Source: Acanthaster planci (lineage: Eukaryota > Echinodermata > Asteroidea > Valvatida > Acanthasteridae). From it: 64,000 bases of DNA. Of this stretch, positions 40,614-53,800 are shown piece by piece. The number at the start of each line of letters is the position of its first letter. Position 1 is the first letter of the stretch. The position numbers and the translations under genes were made by a program. The stretch lies in assembly GCF_001949145.1 (NCBI RefSeq), contig NW_019091526.1, positions 255,444-319,443 on the forward strand, given 5' to 3'. A model generated the notes under the pieces. That model was not told the origin of the DNA. It made no database searches and saw only the letters and a program-made list of their open reading frames with translations.

Positions 40614-43600
40614 TACATGTATAGGTAATACACCACACATCCAGAAAGTTCTCAGTGTCATATTTTGTTCCCAGATCTATTCTGTGGTGATATGTAGTTT
40701 GCAGTTGAGAATTTGGTGGAACCGGATGGACATTTCTATTGACTGACACAATTGTGCTCACTGCCCATTTATAACTTGGCAAATGTGAGATTTTAGACAA
40801 GACGTTCAGTACATGTTTAAGACTAATCCAGTGGCCAGAACAAGAAGCCGTTACTGCCGTGCAGGCACCATGCTTGTTGGTAGGTGGTCATGCATAATTT
40901 TCCTCTTTGATCATCATCGTGCTCTTATTTGCAAAGAGAAAACAGGTGTCGCGGGGGGGGGGTTGTTGCAACAGGTGCTGTCAGCAAGATTAGAGAAGGA
41001 AGGGGAAATGAAGGAGAGTGGTCACTTAACATGCTTAATGGTCAGGTCGGAGAATCAGACTACCACAAAACTTATGAAATTTGCTTATGGTCCATCAGCA
41101 ACTTTCATGATTACACACCTCCCCCCATTTAAAACTGTGTAGCAATGCCCGTGCAAATGCATGCACCACAAGTTCTAGAATGGGTGTCCGAGTGTGACGC
41201 CAGTGCAGTAATTATCGAAGAAATGAACCTCATTGGTAATGGAACCCTGAAATTGTCCGTTTCAGATTGCATTCCGATTTGCCCTCCCATGCTGAGAATA
41301 TTATCCTAAAGCTGTCTGCCCATGAGTCCAGATCTACCGGGTATATAGGGCCTCCACTTAAGTCCTAAACCATTCTCAAATGCAGTATTCTGTGTTAACT
41401 CTGCACCCAGGGAGTCAGGGTTCTGTTGTAATGCCAGTAGACTCCAAAATGGGTTTAAAACTCGCCAAAAAAAGCAGCTTCACTCAACAAAGAGTAAAGA
41501 AATTGGATTAATTCCCCCCTCAAGTTTTAGAGACCATTTCAACGTGCAATAATTATTATAGAAGAAAGTCCTATTTTATGTACATTTCCCTTACATTGAG
41601 GTGCGAGTAATGATAATTTTAATAAGCTGATTAATACACATTTAATGGAAGATACACTATTATCAACTAGTATTAATCCACCTATCCTATTCACAGTTTT
41701 CAGTTATGGGTATATTTTCAAAAAAGATAAACATGCATCTCAGTTGTGGTCGAGTATTTTTTTTTCAGGGTGGAGAGATCTTTGGGAAGGGGATGAGGTT
41801 TTCCTGTATTTGTTTTCACCTTCAAACTGTGTAGTTTTCATAACGTGTTCAGTTTGCCAAATACATGTACCCTTCACATTTTCACATTTTTGTCTGTCAC
41901 TTGATCATACATACTGTTTATTGTCATTTAAACTCAGTGGCACCGCCCTTGGTGGTTCAGCACAATAAAGATTATTGTCACACAATTGAAATGAGAGCAA
42001 GAATTGTGTCATTTTTTTAAAGTTTGGGAATGAATTGCACGTCGATCTCCACCAGTGCAACTTGGGGCCCAGTTACAGTCATGTCCATTGTAAGGTAAAG
42101 TGTAATACTGCCCTTATTGTGATAAAAGAGATTTCTCAAAGGAATGAATTATACCCTAAGTAGTTTGAAAACCATTTCACTGGGGACCTAAATCCTGTAG
42201 GAGAATATTTCCCACCATTTGGTCACAAGTAGTGGAAGATTCATAAGATCTCCCACTGTGATTTCTGCTCTGAACAAAAGAAAGTCATGCAAGTTGTTCA
42301 AAAAGGAGCAAAGTGGAATAAGTTCATAGGTACATGTAGCAACACAAACTGCCAGAAATAGATTTGAAGTGCATACTTAAAGTACCCAGTACCGATACAT
42401 TTATATGCAACCTACATGACCTAGCTACCGGATGGTGTCCAGTTTCATCACCCCCCCCCCAAACTTTTCAAATTTCCAACAGCTGGAAGGTTTCAGGAGA
42501 TTTTCCTGTCTCCCTTCCCCCTCGAGACTGAGTCACTTAAAGAACTGTGCAGTGTGGACCCTTGCATGTGACTTAAGCTGTTTGAAATGATTGGATGATT
42601 TGTAATGCATGTGAAGACTTTCCCGTGCTGAACAATATTTCAGGGTAATATATTATTTACCATTCAATATAAAACATATGTTTAGTTGACAGCTCAGGCT
42701 CACCATAAAAACAGATAATTTATGTGAAGTTGCCAATGTAGTTGACTTCACTTTGATTGAGTCGCAATTAATGTTTTTGACTTGAGACTTGCCCTGAGCA
42801 AAAAACGTGATTTGGGAGAAAACGACTTGGTATTTGAGTTGGACACATTTGACTTGTTGGCATTACCTAACTTTGTTGACAAATAAAAGGAGAAATGTGT
42901 GACCTTTCTTTGTGCGAAGCAAACCCATTTCAAACATATACTGATGTTTTCATAATTATGAGCACATTGTGATGAAAACAAAACAAAACAAAAACAAGGC
43001 AGATGGGGTCAGTCTTGTAAAGTCATGGGTCACCTCAGGATGTCACAAAAAGACCATGTCCGTTATAACATCAGAAATGCTAGAGAAAGTGACTTGTCAG
43101 TGACTTGACTTTGGAAAACTAACGAGACATATTATGGGAATTGGTTACAACACTGGTAGTGACACGGTTACCGGTATTTTTCTCTAATCACAATGCAATC
43201 GCCAGTTTTCCCCTGGATTCCCGGATTCCCCCTTCAAATATTGGATTTATTTCCAAGCGTCCTCCTGACCTAGTTTTTTTAAATATTGAAATTAATCCTG
43301 CAAAGTGCGTGATTTCCCAGAGGTTTTGAATCTGGCTCTTTTCTCCCAGCTCTAATCTGCATCCACTTTTGGATCTGCTCTCCTTAGAGATCAGATGAAG
43401 ATTTTGCAGTTGGGCATCAATAGCAAGATTGCATGTCAGTTTAATAGCTTTACAGTCTCTTGCAAGCCTGCACTGTCTCGCTACATTCCCAGGCAGGCTG
43501 GTGTGGAAATTCACTTGTCCGAACTGTGAGTTCAAGATGTATACAAGCTATGGTATTCTTTTCTGGGGATGAGGCACTGATTTATTTGCAAAATACTGCC

Positions 43601-44586
43601 TCTAATTACCATTTTTCTTCAAGAGACCACTCACTCATTTCATACAGCTTTACACCTGACAATTTTCTGTATCAAATTCACTGCTAAAAATGCAAAATGG
43701 AAGGGCCATAAAATATACCATGCTCATTTCAGTTTCCGCAATTGGTATTTCAAGTGATCTCTTGTGAAATGAATAAAATTCAAATAATTACTTAGTTCCA
43801 CCTGTCCAACTACAGTGTCAAAAATTATCCATTCATTTCATAGACAATACAATCCAACCTACAATCCAACCCAGCCCCACCCCCTGGATTCGTGTGTGAG
43901 TGTTGGGGATATATCCGAAGGCCGCCGCTCTCCGGCTCCCAGGCCTCCTAGCCCAGCCCCCTGCGCTTGCGTTCTTCGCTATTTCAGATAGCGCCCTCTA
44001 ACATCTCCAACGTGCAAATAGAAGGGTATTCGGTCAGTTTGCATGCCTTGATTATTCCCCGAAAGGCTGGTTACCAGACTACATTACATGCAAGGCTCAA
44101 TAGAAGAAGTGGTGTTATCTGGAGCCCAGGGCCTTGGTAAAAGAGAACGAGAAATATGGCTGCATTTTCAAGGTTTCTGAAGTTTTCCAACTGCATTGCT
44201 CGCTTTTCTGACAGAGATTGTAAGGCTTGAAGTGGTCAGGGAGACCGCGACTCAAAAATGGTTCGTGTGTTTTCAGTTTTTCCCTGCGCGCCAGTAGCCC
44301 GCAACATCAGAACTAGCCCCACTAGTGTGGCACAGACTCTCACTCCCGATCCCTCCTTAGCCACACATCTGTATACGCAATTTCGTGTCGGCGTATTGAA
44401 CGTTTTGGCGCACTCACTTTTCATCGTGGGCGCAATTTCTTTTGCACAAGAACATGATTCTTGTCCTTTACACTTCCTAAAAACCATTTATTGAATGATT
44501 TCACTAACGTTATTCAGGTATTTCCCAGTCCTTTTGCCTTTATCCATTCAATCTAACGGGCTCGCTCTCACAGTCGCCATCTTTAA

Positions 44587-44762
44587 AATAAGGTCATTGA
44601 ACATTACGTCACTTGATCCCTCATCGTTTTGACAGCTCTTCCATGTCAAGATATCTAAACTGCTGCCAAAGTTTTAGTGTCTTATCGCTCAGTCCGTGTA
44701 TTACATATGTCTTGACATGGAACAACCGTTGAGACGATGAGGGGTCAAGTGATGACCTTATT
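44587..44762. mobile_element. Foldback MITE-like element
   Basis: The left arm begins AATAAGGTCATTGAAC and the right arm ends TGATGACCTTATT; inner matches include CCATGTCAAGATAT / ATATGTCTTGACATGG and CCCTCATCG / CGATGAGGGG. Arms are about 65 bases with indels, separated by about 45 bases. No coding frame. Confidence 0.65.
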
Positions 44763-44891
44763 AATATACGTTGAGTAAGGGCAAAACCCGTTATATATAA
44801 TTAACATCTCCCCAATGCAAAAATACATCTTGAAAATAGTTTGCGGTACCCGCTGCTTCATTTGACTCGGACCGGCCAGCTGACCCCGGCA

Positions 44892-44965
44892 AGTTCGGAG
44901 GTCGAGTGGTTAAGACATCTGCACTTGTAAGCAGGAGGTCGTGGGTTCGAGTCCCACCCGAGTAA
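44892..44965 (+). repeat. tRNA-like repeat, fuller copy (Thr-TGT-like)
   Basis: The sequence folds as a tRNA with a 3-bp D stem (GTC/GAC), a T stem GTGGG/CCCAC, B box GGTTCGAGTCC and an acceptor stem with one mismatch and two wobbles. The anticodon arm TCTGC..GCAGG encloses eight bases rather than seven, with TGT in the loop. The oversized loop and the second copy at 57-115 argue for a tRNA-derived repeat rather than a functional tRNA gene. Confidence 0.55.
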
Positions 44966-45351
44966 GCTGAACAATATACAGCTGATCTGTTGCAAAATAA
45001 CTACGTTCTTTTGCTTTTTCCTTCTTTTTTGTCTTGTTTACATTTAAGTGTGAGGTAGTAAAATTCAACAGAAAAGCCTGAGATGGTTACTCAAATCAGT
45101 GAGGTGGGCTACCTCACAGTTGAATAGGCAGGGGAACCTTGCCACGAATGGCAAGTCAAAAAACAACTAGGTGCAAACATGTGCATTGCCATGGAACGGA
45201 ATGGTTTGGTTATCAAAAAAAGGGTCAAGGCCAGTTGGTCCATGCACGACCGAAATACTGAATTGACTTATAACTCAAATCCTTAGCTCAGGAGCATGGT
45301 ACCATTGGTAGCTTAGGTCCCAGATTTCACCTCCAAAACTAGGTAGGCCAA

Positions 45352-45408
45352 GGCCTATGTGAAATGAATTTTTGAACTTTAAGTTCAAAATTTCATTTCA
45401 TGTAGGCC
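45352..45408. repeat. 57-bp imperfect palindrome
   Basis: GGCCTATGTGAAATGAA at the left pairs with TTTCATTTCATGTAGGCC at the right, and the centre TTTGAACTTTAAGTTCAAA is itself nearly perfect. The whole segment folds into a hairpin with almost no loop. Confidence 0.65.
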
Positions 45409-47593
45409 AAGAATAATGTAAATGAAATAGCGTTCATTACCTTTAGCATCCTGTTCCTATAATAAGGGAACAAATTCTACTTTTTTGAAACACCTTATCA
45501 AAGCAAGTTGTTGGTGATATCCTCTTTCATATCAGAAAAAAAGACAACAGGGCTTTTGGTTTTTGAGGGAAATTTTGGGGTAAAGTTGGGACTGAAACGG
45601 GCTACTGCGCACGTGTTGTGCACATGGATCGTTTTGATGTACACAAGGGACCACATTATTTTCATAGTTTTTGGATAGGGTTTGAGTTGCCTAAATTCCT
45701 CATTGAAAGTTCCGCGAAAAAATGTAAAGTTTTCTAGGAGTTTTGATCTGCTAAAAATAGGCATTATTTCAAGTGGCATTTTAGGGGCTTTCCGGTACAT
45801 CTACAGGAAAGTAGCAATTATTTTTGAAAAATTTGGGTCAGAAACACATTAGAAAGATTGAGGTTTAGATCGTGAGTGTGAGCGCATTTGACCCCTGAGC
45901 GATAAAGTGCACTATGATTTTCCAAATGGCCATCGCCGGGCGTGAGTGCGTGGCGGCTGGTCAATACAGTGGTTGCTCGCAGTAGCCTCACATGTGCCAC
46001 CATACAAGGGCACAAACTACCTTTGGTGATTTTGTCTATGGTGTCATGAGTTTATGGTTATCACTAAGTGCTGTATTTTTACTTTTTTTAAAGAGAAATA
46101 ACAAGTATTGCTATATTTTGTGGCTCCTCTGACTTTGTTGCTCTCAATTCTAACTAAAAAATTGTACATTTAAACAGAAATAAAGTGTAGTTGGGGATTA
46201 TTTTGAGCAACTGTTCAGCTACATGTACTTATGAACTCCATACTTTACAAATTGATTTTGTGGGGACTAAGGTTAATTTCCTCCATGTAAGCCCAGCCTT
46301 CTGTTTTGTTTCTTTTATATCAAAATTGGAGAAATTATACATATTATTTTCATGTTGAAACCAATTTTGTTCATTTTGGTGCCAACCAACTCAGAATAAC
46401 ATGACTGGTAAGACTGACTTACAATAAAATGCAAAAACATATTTTAAAAATTCCTACGTTTCTGTCCCTAATAGTAGCCAGTGCATTGGAAAGGGCTTTA
46501 AAAAGAGCTTTAAAGTGGTGTGTTACGCATTTTGGGGGGCAAATATTAACAAAGTTACACTCCCTTAATAATTAAAGAGAGCAAAAATGACCCTTTTTGA
46601 TACTGAAAATAATAAAGGTTAAAAAAAACCAGACATTGACCCCAAAACACTGAAATAAAGGCATGGAGGGCCAAGGGATCCTGTACTTTATTGCAAACCA
46701 GTCTCATGCTGAAGAAAGAAAACTGCTTCAACATAACTCAACCATGTGCGGAGGTACTTCAAACCCTAATCTTTGAATCATCAATTGCTAATCACATTGT
46801 ATCAAAATATACAAATTAACCAATCCAATTAATTAACCAACATGTATCAGTCACCACTGTCAACACAAAAAGCATGTTTTTGTTTATGGTTTCACAGGGC
46901 CTAGGTGCTACCAATACCATTTGTTTCCAGAGTCATGATACCCACCTCAACTACAAGCTGAACCCTGCTTACAAAAAATAGGAAAGAAAAAACATGCTGG
47001 CAAGAGTATTTAGAATAACCTGTGCGATTTTCAAAACGGCATTTTTGAATGCAAGCGCCACATCATCATCGTATAGCTAATGAGTAAAGTGACTTGATCG
47101 CAACACAAACATCCGAAAAACTAACCGTTAAAATCCATCGTCGCCCACCTTTCAATCCCGCATTTATAAGTATAGAAGATTTTTTTAAAGGATAATTTTT
47201 CTCAAAGCAATCCAGGTATTTTATAGTCTTGTAAATGTGGTACTTGTGCATGTTGCTTCCAGGCCATTTTGGGTGTCTGTACTGAGACAACGATGGTCAC
47301 TGACTGAAAGATTTGTACCAAGTTGATTGCCTTCAGCATTGGTCCTTAGCCAGACCTGTTCTTGTATACAGACACATAGATCACATGTGCACACTGTTGT
47401 GTGCAAACTCTAATTTTTTACTCTATTTTGCCGTTGTTCACAACCTGCCCATCTGTCGTTGTCTTTGTCTGGACTTTATACAGATGTTCAGAAAAAAAAC
47501 ATTCATTAGAAAAGCTTTGTCGTCCATTGCAGCTGTCTCATCATCTCGTTTGGCCATTTTTTCTTTCCCATCCATTTTGAAAAAAAAAATTAG

Positions 47594-47846
47594 GCTAACC
47601 AAGAGCACTTTATCCGACGGGAGAGATTTCAAGATGAGAAGGAAGAGAAAGAAGAAGAGGAAGATCCTCCAGATGAGACGAGGGACCTGCAGGAGGAGCT
47701 GACCAGCTTCCGCCAGCAGTGGAGAGAAGAACTGCTGGCCAGCGCCGGCTCTGTAGGCAAGCAGGACAGGACTTCAGCAGGCAACCGGGTACGGGAACCG
47801 GCCAGCCCCGCTGATGCTACCTCAACTGCGAACCATCTGCCAGGAG
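47594..47846 (+). CDS. FBXO9: FBXO9 exon (acidic N-terminal region)
   Basis: The acceptor is AATTAG and the donor G|GTATAG in phase 1. It encodes a glutamate-rich helix ([17 protein letters not shown]) and [17 protein letters not shown], which corresponds to DLQAQLQMFRAQW in human FBXO9. It begins in phase 0, so an upstream exon ending in phase 0 must supply the start. Confidence 0.85.
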
Positions 47847-50800
47847 GTATAGACATGTACATGAAAGGCCAGTACTTGTCAAGGAGGCTGGCCTGGCCTG
47901 GCCTGGCCTGGCCTGGCCGTGATGATGCCTCAGTATTTGGGCCTTTTAATCCCCGACTGAGGACATGGATCCCATAGTTCTAGAAATCCTGTTTAAAAAG
48001 TTGTCCTGGAAAGTCCTGGAAAACTTGGAAATTTGGTTTTCTAGACATCTGTGGAAACCCTGTGCCAATTGATGTAATCAATATAGCCATGGAATGCGTC
48101 ATCCCAACTTCAACATTGGTCCCAGCTACAGTAGGGATGGTCCCATCTGTAGTGCCACAATTGGGCTATCCCAACTATTGTCAGCAAATTTTAATACAGA
48201 ATTTCTGAATCTTTTTCAGTCTTTTGCTGCACATTGAATACATGAAAAGTATGCTGATTTGCCTTTTCACTCATGACACAAATAAAACTTAGATTCGGCG
48301 CGGTCATGTTGCCGACTTGGACAAGTCATTCAAAGTATGCATCTACGTATACATGTAATCGAGACGGCCCAACTTTCCCAAATATAGTTGGGACAATGCT
48401 ATACTTGGGGTGTAACAAACAAGCAGAAGACTAGACAGATGTTGTGGACAACTCGATCATTTGCCAACTCAACTCCGGACAACTTGACCGTTGAGACAAC
48501 TAGACCGTTGAGACAACTCAACCATTTGCAAAGTCGTCCATTAGGACAACTCGACTTTGACAGAGAGACAACTCCACCGGTGGGATGTCTACTCATAATA
48601 CAGTCATTTTCCCAGTTCCGGATTTCGAAAATGTTGCAGTTCCACGCAAAAGTGTAATTTCGATTGTGCCATTATTGACATAATTTTAATCGTTACCAAC
48701 CAACAAAAAGAACTGTTACCAAAACTGACATCTGAATTAAACTTGAAAGGACACCTGCTACTCTCTATTTTGCCCTTTAAAACTGATATTGAAGTTAAAC
48801 CATTGAAAACAGTTACAAGTTTCAGTAACAGCTCAAAACCTGTTGAACTCTTATTGCTGAATTTACAGCTCTGATGGACAAGGGCATCCGCCCCAACTGG
48901 TCAATAGGCAGCGTTCCCTCCACCAGCAACCCAGTCCCTTTTGTGGTCGTTAACGCCAAGCTTGACACCAGTGATAAGCAGGGGAAGTTCCTGCCACTGC
49001 TAGCGTTAGAAGTAGTGGGCAGCAGCAGCTACAGCAACCGGAGCAGCAGCTGTCAATTGCCAACGTTGCCACAAAGAGAACCACGGAGAAAAATGAAGTT
49101 GATACAACCAGGCAACTCAACAGAGAAGAGACCATTGAAACGAAGGTACTGACAGATGACTTTTTGCTTTAAGAAGTTTGATCGGATCTCGCAATATGAG
49201 TCTTCAGGACAGTTACATTTGTTATGTCCATATACATTAGAGAGTGCTTACTGCATTCCTTATTTTGATATACCCAGTTTAGCATTCAGACGGATGTAGA
49301 ATTTGCATGTATATGACTGAAAATACTTACGTTTCCTATTTCCTTCATGCGTAATTTGTCCAAACTTAGCTGTTGGTAATGTTGGGTCTTTTTTGGGGGG
49401 GGAATGCATCACCAACATGTTTCTTTGCGAATATCTTACATCTGGACCAATAGGAACATGTACGTGTATGAGACTCGCACACAAACCAGTTTGCTATATT
49501 ATCGTTTTAGAGAGTTACTCCAAGAAACCTTAGTAGTATACACAAACATCTTGATGTGAAATGCACCTTTGCTTGTCAAGTGTTAGATAAAATAAACACA
49601 CATAATGATAGTGTGGTGGGTTCGTCCGTCGGAAGACGAGAGCACAAATTATGAAGGGAACGATCACATGGATTTACATACTTTGTAACTGGCCTATTCT
49701 GGACAGGTCCGATTGGTTCAAAGTCAAAACAAGAGCTAACTATCTGTAATCTAGAGCTGCTATTTATACCTGTTGGGTTGTTTTTAACTAAAAACAAAAG
49801 AACAAAACATTTGACCATAACATTTAAAGGTAAAAACATAAGAACAAATACAGCGTGTAGCATGGTAAAAACAACTTTACGTGCTCGATCACATGAGGGT
49901 GCTAGTGCTACCAAGTATGTTCTCGCTGTTTACATGTTTGTGAGATTCTGGCTCACGCGGCAGTGATGTATAGTGCGCTGTCTATGCAGGTCTTGATGGT
50001 GCAAAGTAGCATGAACGCACTGCCCATCGCAGCGTGCGCAATCAGGTAATATGAGAGATGACCAATAATCATTAACTAATAGTCAGTAACCAATACATGT
50101 CATGTAATTTCACAACAAAAGTTTAACAAGCAACGTGTCCCAAGATGGATATACCCCTGTATGTGTACCATTTCTAGTGATCCCGATATTGTCCCTCCAA
50201 CATCTTAGCGAATTTTCTGCCACGGGCACAGTTTTTCAAAAAGGCTATTCCAAACCAAAACCTGCCCCACGATCTCGGCATCTCTTCATTCATTTTATCT
50301 CAGGCCAAGGAGCTGTTCATCCAAGGCGTCAATGCCGAGAGAAAAGGAAATCTCACAGAAGGTACATGCTGAATTTTTTTTTCAAACCGTGCGATTATGT
50401 TGGGCCCACTTAATGCAATTTTTCTGACGCCGACTCATCTCTGAACATTTATCCGAGGGGCTCTTGCCGACAATTTAATGCCAAAAAAAGGAGGACAAGT
50501 GTAATTCCTGCCAACATTTTGTTTGAAACTTTGTATTACCCCAAGTGCTCAATGTGAACAATCATCTCTCACATGGAACCTGCCATTCGTTCCTCTTCTG
50601 TCACCCTGAGAGGCCATCCAAAGGCCTTGTTTAGATGACTTGTATTAGAAAATTCAGTAGCTCAAAAAAAAAACTACAACGACAAATTTGGCTTGCAAAT
50701 GGATTATGTGCAAGAAAAAGTGCATTGTGTACATGGTGTAAGTACATGTACGTGTGACTTAAGTTCACAGTAGCGTAGTTGAATGGAGTACAGTGTGTGT

Positions 50801-53800
50801 GCATTGGTTCATGCGTGTATTGCTCCACAAACTTTTCTCTGAATGTACTGAAAACCCATCACTTCTTCAGAAAGCCGGACCCTGGCAATGGAAATGAGAT
50901 TTAGAAACACTTTGCACCACGGTGCATTGTGTTGAGGAACATTGCTTTAAGGAACATTGTGTTAGATAGTTTGGCAGTAGCTGACTGATACCAAGTATGG
51001 GTTCCTGTGTCATTTCCTGTCTCAATCCAGCGATCTGCAAGTATCGCCATGCTATTCAGCTGGTGCCAGACGTGGAGTCTAAGATCACCGACTACACCAT
51101 CAACCAAGTCAAGAAGGAAGACGATACTGAGAATGACATTCAGGAAGGGTGAGTAGAGCCAGTCACTCTGTCTTTTGCAGTGCAGTGCTGTAGTGGAGCC
51201 CATTCACAGTTTCGAGTGCATCAGCAAGCACAGGATACTGTCAGCCTGACCGTCATGCAGTCTACACTATTTGTGACTGGTTCGCAGATTGCAAAGCAGG
51301 GTTTAGGCAGCTTTATGAAATTAGGCCCTGGCCGTAGAGCATACGTACGGATTAGGAATGTTCTAACACACACTGTTGGGCTGCACAGCTCTATTAGTAA
51401 ACAAAATAAGCACATTAAGGTCCTTTTACATAGCGAGCAATGAAGGACGTTCTGCATGATAAAAACTATGACATTCCTACGACACGACAGAGCCTACGAG
51501 TTTCCCGAGGCACTGTTGCTGCTGAGAGGAGACAATCCAAGCCTCAAGGCAAAGAGCTGCTGTATTTAGGCCCCCCAAAAAGTCTCCGGTTTCTGGTCTC
51601 CGTGCGCTTCGCCGTAGACAGCATGTCGGCAAAATGAAGAATTTTTTATTTTGCATTAAATGATTTCCAAAATCCGCCAAACTTACGTGATCGGCAGGAA
51701 TTCTGCTACCGCATAATTTGAACGTGTTTTTGATGGGTGGGGTTGAGTAATATGTTCGGTGAAGGAATCCCCAAGGCCTCCATACATTTCAGTCGGGCAC
51801 TCTTATCAGATGACGTCATTCGTGTGGGAATCAGTTGGCCATGGCTTGATATTATGCACGATTCTATGGGAACTGGCCGTAGATGCTGCCAAATACTTGG
51901 TGTCATTTCTGGCCGTAGCCAATTGGTCGGGACCCAGGCCCACGTCTGTAAACCAGACAAACGAAGTGGTCTTATGTCCTGCATAAGTATACAAATTAGA
52001 AATGTTTTTAAGCAACAAACCGTGAGGGGCCAGTCTATTTCAGTGTTGGTGAGGCAGTGGCGGTATATTAGCATGCAGTGCATGCAGTGGCAATGGACAT
52101 CACATTATGACAACCATATGTGTAAGTACGTTACAACTCATGCATTGTCAGTTGCCAAGATCAACTTTAGGTTGATTAGAGTGAGAGGAGATTTTATTTT
52201 CTGAGCTGAATCCCCCCCCCCCCCAATATTGTATATGCAGCTTGTTTCTAAAACAGAAAACAATGTGCACAGTATATCATTTACCTCATGAGAATTTTAT
52301 TTTCATTTTGACTGTGGAGCTGAACTGTTTTCATCTATTTTTTCACATTTGACGTGCAATTTGTTTCCTCTAAGCTAAAGCAGAAAACAATGTGCAAAGA
52401 ATGTCATATGCAGCTACCTCATGAGAATTTAATTGAAAACCGGAATCTGGAGCTGAACATTTATTTTTCACATGTAATTTCCATGGTTGTGCTACTGTAT
52501 TTTAACAAGCTCAATCCTGCCAAGAATAGAAGCCTCTTGTTTGAGTGAGATGACTGAAACCATTGCCTCTCGTCATATTTTATGGTCTTTTTCTTAATTC
52601 AAAGTTGTTAATTCACACTTCTCATAGCAACAAGGCCATGTGCTCTAAAGTATATGTGCATGTACATCACTTCTAAGGAAAAAAAGAGGAGGAAAAAAAC
52701 TGCGTCACCACATCACTTTTGGACCAAGCCTATGACCAGAAACTGGAGTCTTTTTTTGGGCCTTAGAAGCACGAGTCGCTTTTCCAAGACATATCACCGC
52801 TGATGTTATCATTTTGGCCAATCAGCAGTCTAGTTAGGTATGACATCACAGACAGACTGGCATGGCTGAGCTCTTCCTTGTCGTACCTTTGATTCCTCGT
52901 CTAGGGTGCTACAAAAATAATGTAAAGCACCAGTAATTGCCATACTGAGCAATTTCAACTTTTTTGTGTTGTAAAACATCATGTTGCATACCATTTTTCA
53001 TCATTACTTTCAGTTATTGCATGCCTGTATAAATAGCTTAATATTCTGGGCACCCCAGGGCCAAATCCTAATTATGTCAGTTGTTCGTGTTCAGTGTATT
53101 TTGAACTGCTTTTTTCTCTGTCAATTCTGCAGCTTTGATGATGACGGAAACGAGGATGATGCAGATCGTGATGGCATAGAGGAGTTGGAATCGGAGCTGA
53201 ATGCACTCACTACCAATGACATAAAGTCCCACTGTGAACCCGAGTTCCAGCAGGCGGTAAAAATAAAGATCCAAAATTGGTTTTCATCAGTGAGAAGTTA
53301 GGCTGTAGCAAAATGACTCTTGTAAAGTCAAAGCAATGGCCAGTATGGACGTCTCATTTTCAAGTGCAGGCTAACACCCTGATGTCGTGACTTGGGACAG
53401 CACATAAATGCTGAATGTTGTCTATTTGTTTTAGAGCACGCACATCTCAGCATTACCAGTGGAGCTTCTCTTGTACATCTTCCGCTGGGTGGTGTCCAGC
53501 GACCTGGACCTCCGTTCCTTGGAGCTGTTGTCCTTTGTGTGTCGTGGGTTCTACGTCTGCGCCCGTGACCCCGCTCTTTGGCACCGGGCATGCCTCAGGT
53601 AAAACCCTCCACACCTGTGTAATCCTTGGGCATTTTCTTGGCCAAAAGAAAATCCCAAATCTCGTTTGGGTAAAATAGACCAGCACTACTTTGCACTCTG
53701 ACTCGTGACCGAATCCCACAAAATGGGCCTTCAGGCCATGTGTTCAGTAATTTTGTTTTAATTTGCATTATATCTGTGCGTCACATGTACCGTAGTGTGT

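Larger units (their letters stand above)
36843..47593. other. Spacer between the Dve-type gene and FBXO9
   Basis: It begins with the Dve 3' UTR (AATAAA candidate at 38371-38376) and contains a broken mariner element, a foldback element, a tRNA-like repeat and a palindrome. The unseen first exon of FBXO9 should lie in its right part, possibly near the GC-richer stretch at 43880-44420. I could not place it with confidence. Confidence 0.65.
47847..48981 (+). other. FBXO9 intron with short repeats
   Basis: It contains a GGCCT pentanucleotide run (47888-47918) and a block of degenerate ACAACTnGACC repeats (48445-48575). The last part overlaps an alternative exon start at 48869. Confidence 0.6.

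Noticed and set aside
44892-44965. A functional tRNA-Thr(TGT) gene
   Set aside because: The anticodon loop has eight bases, the acceptor stem is imperfect, and a second near-identical copy exists, so a repeat is more likely.
51737-52204. 155-codon plus-strand open frame in an FBXO9 intron
   Set aside because: No recognisable domain, overlaps other-strand frames of similar length, and lies between two FBXO9 exons that join in phase without it.
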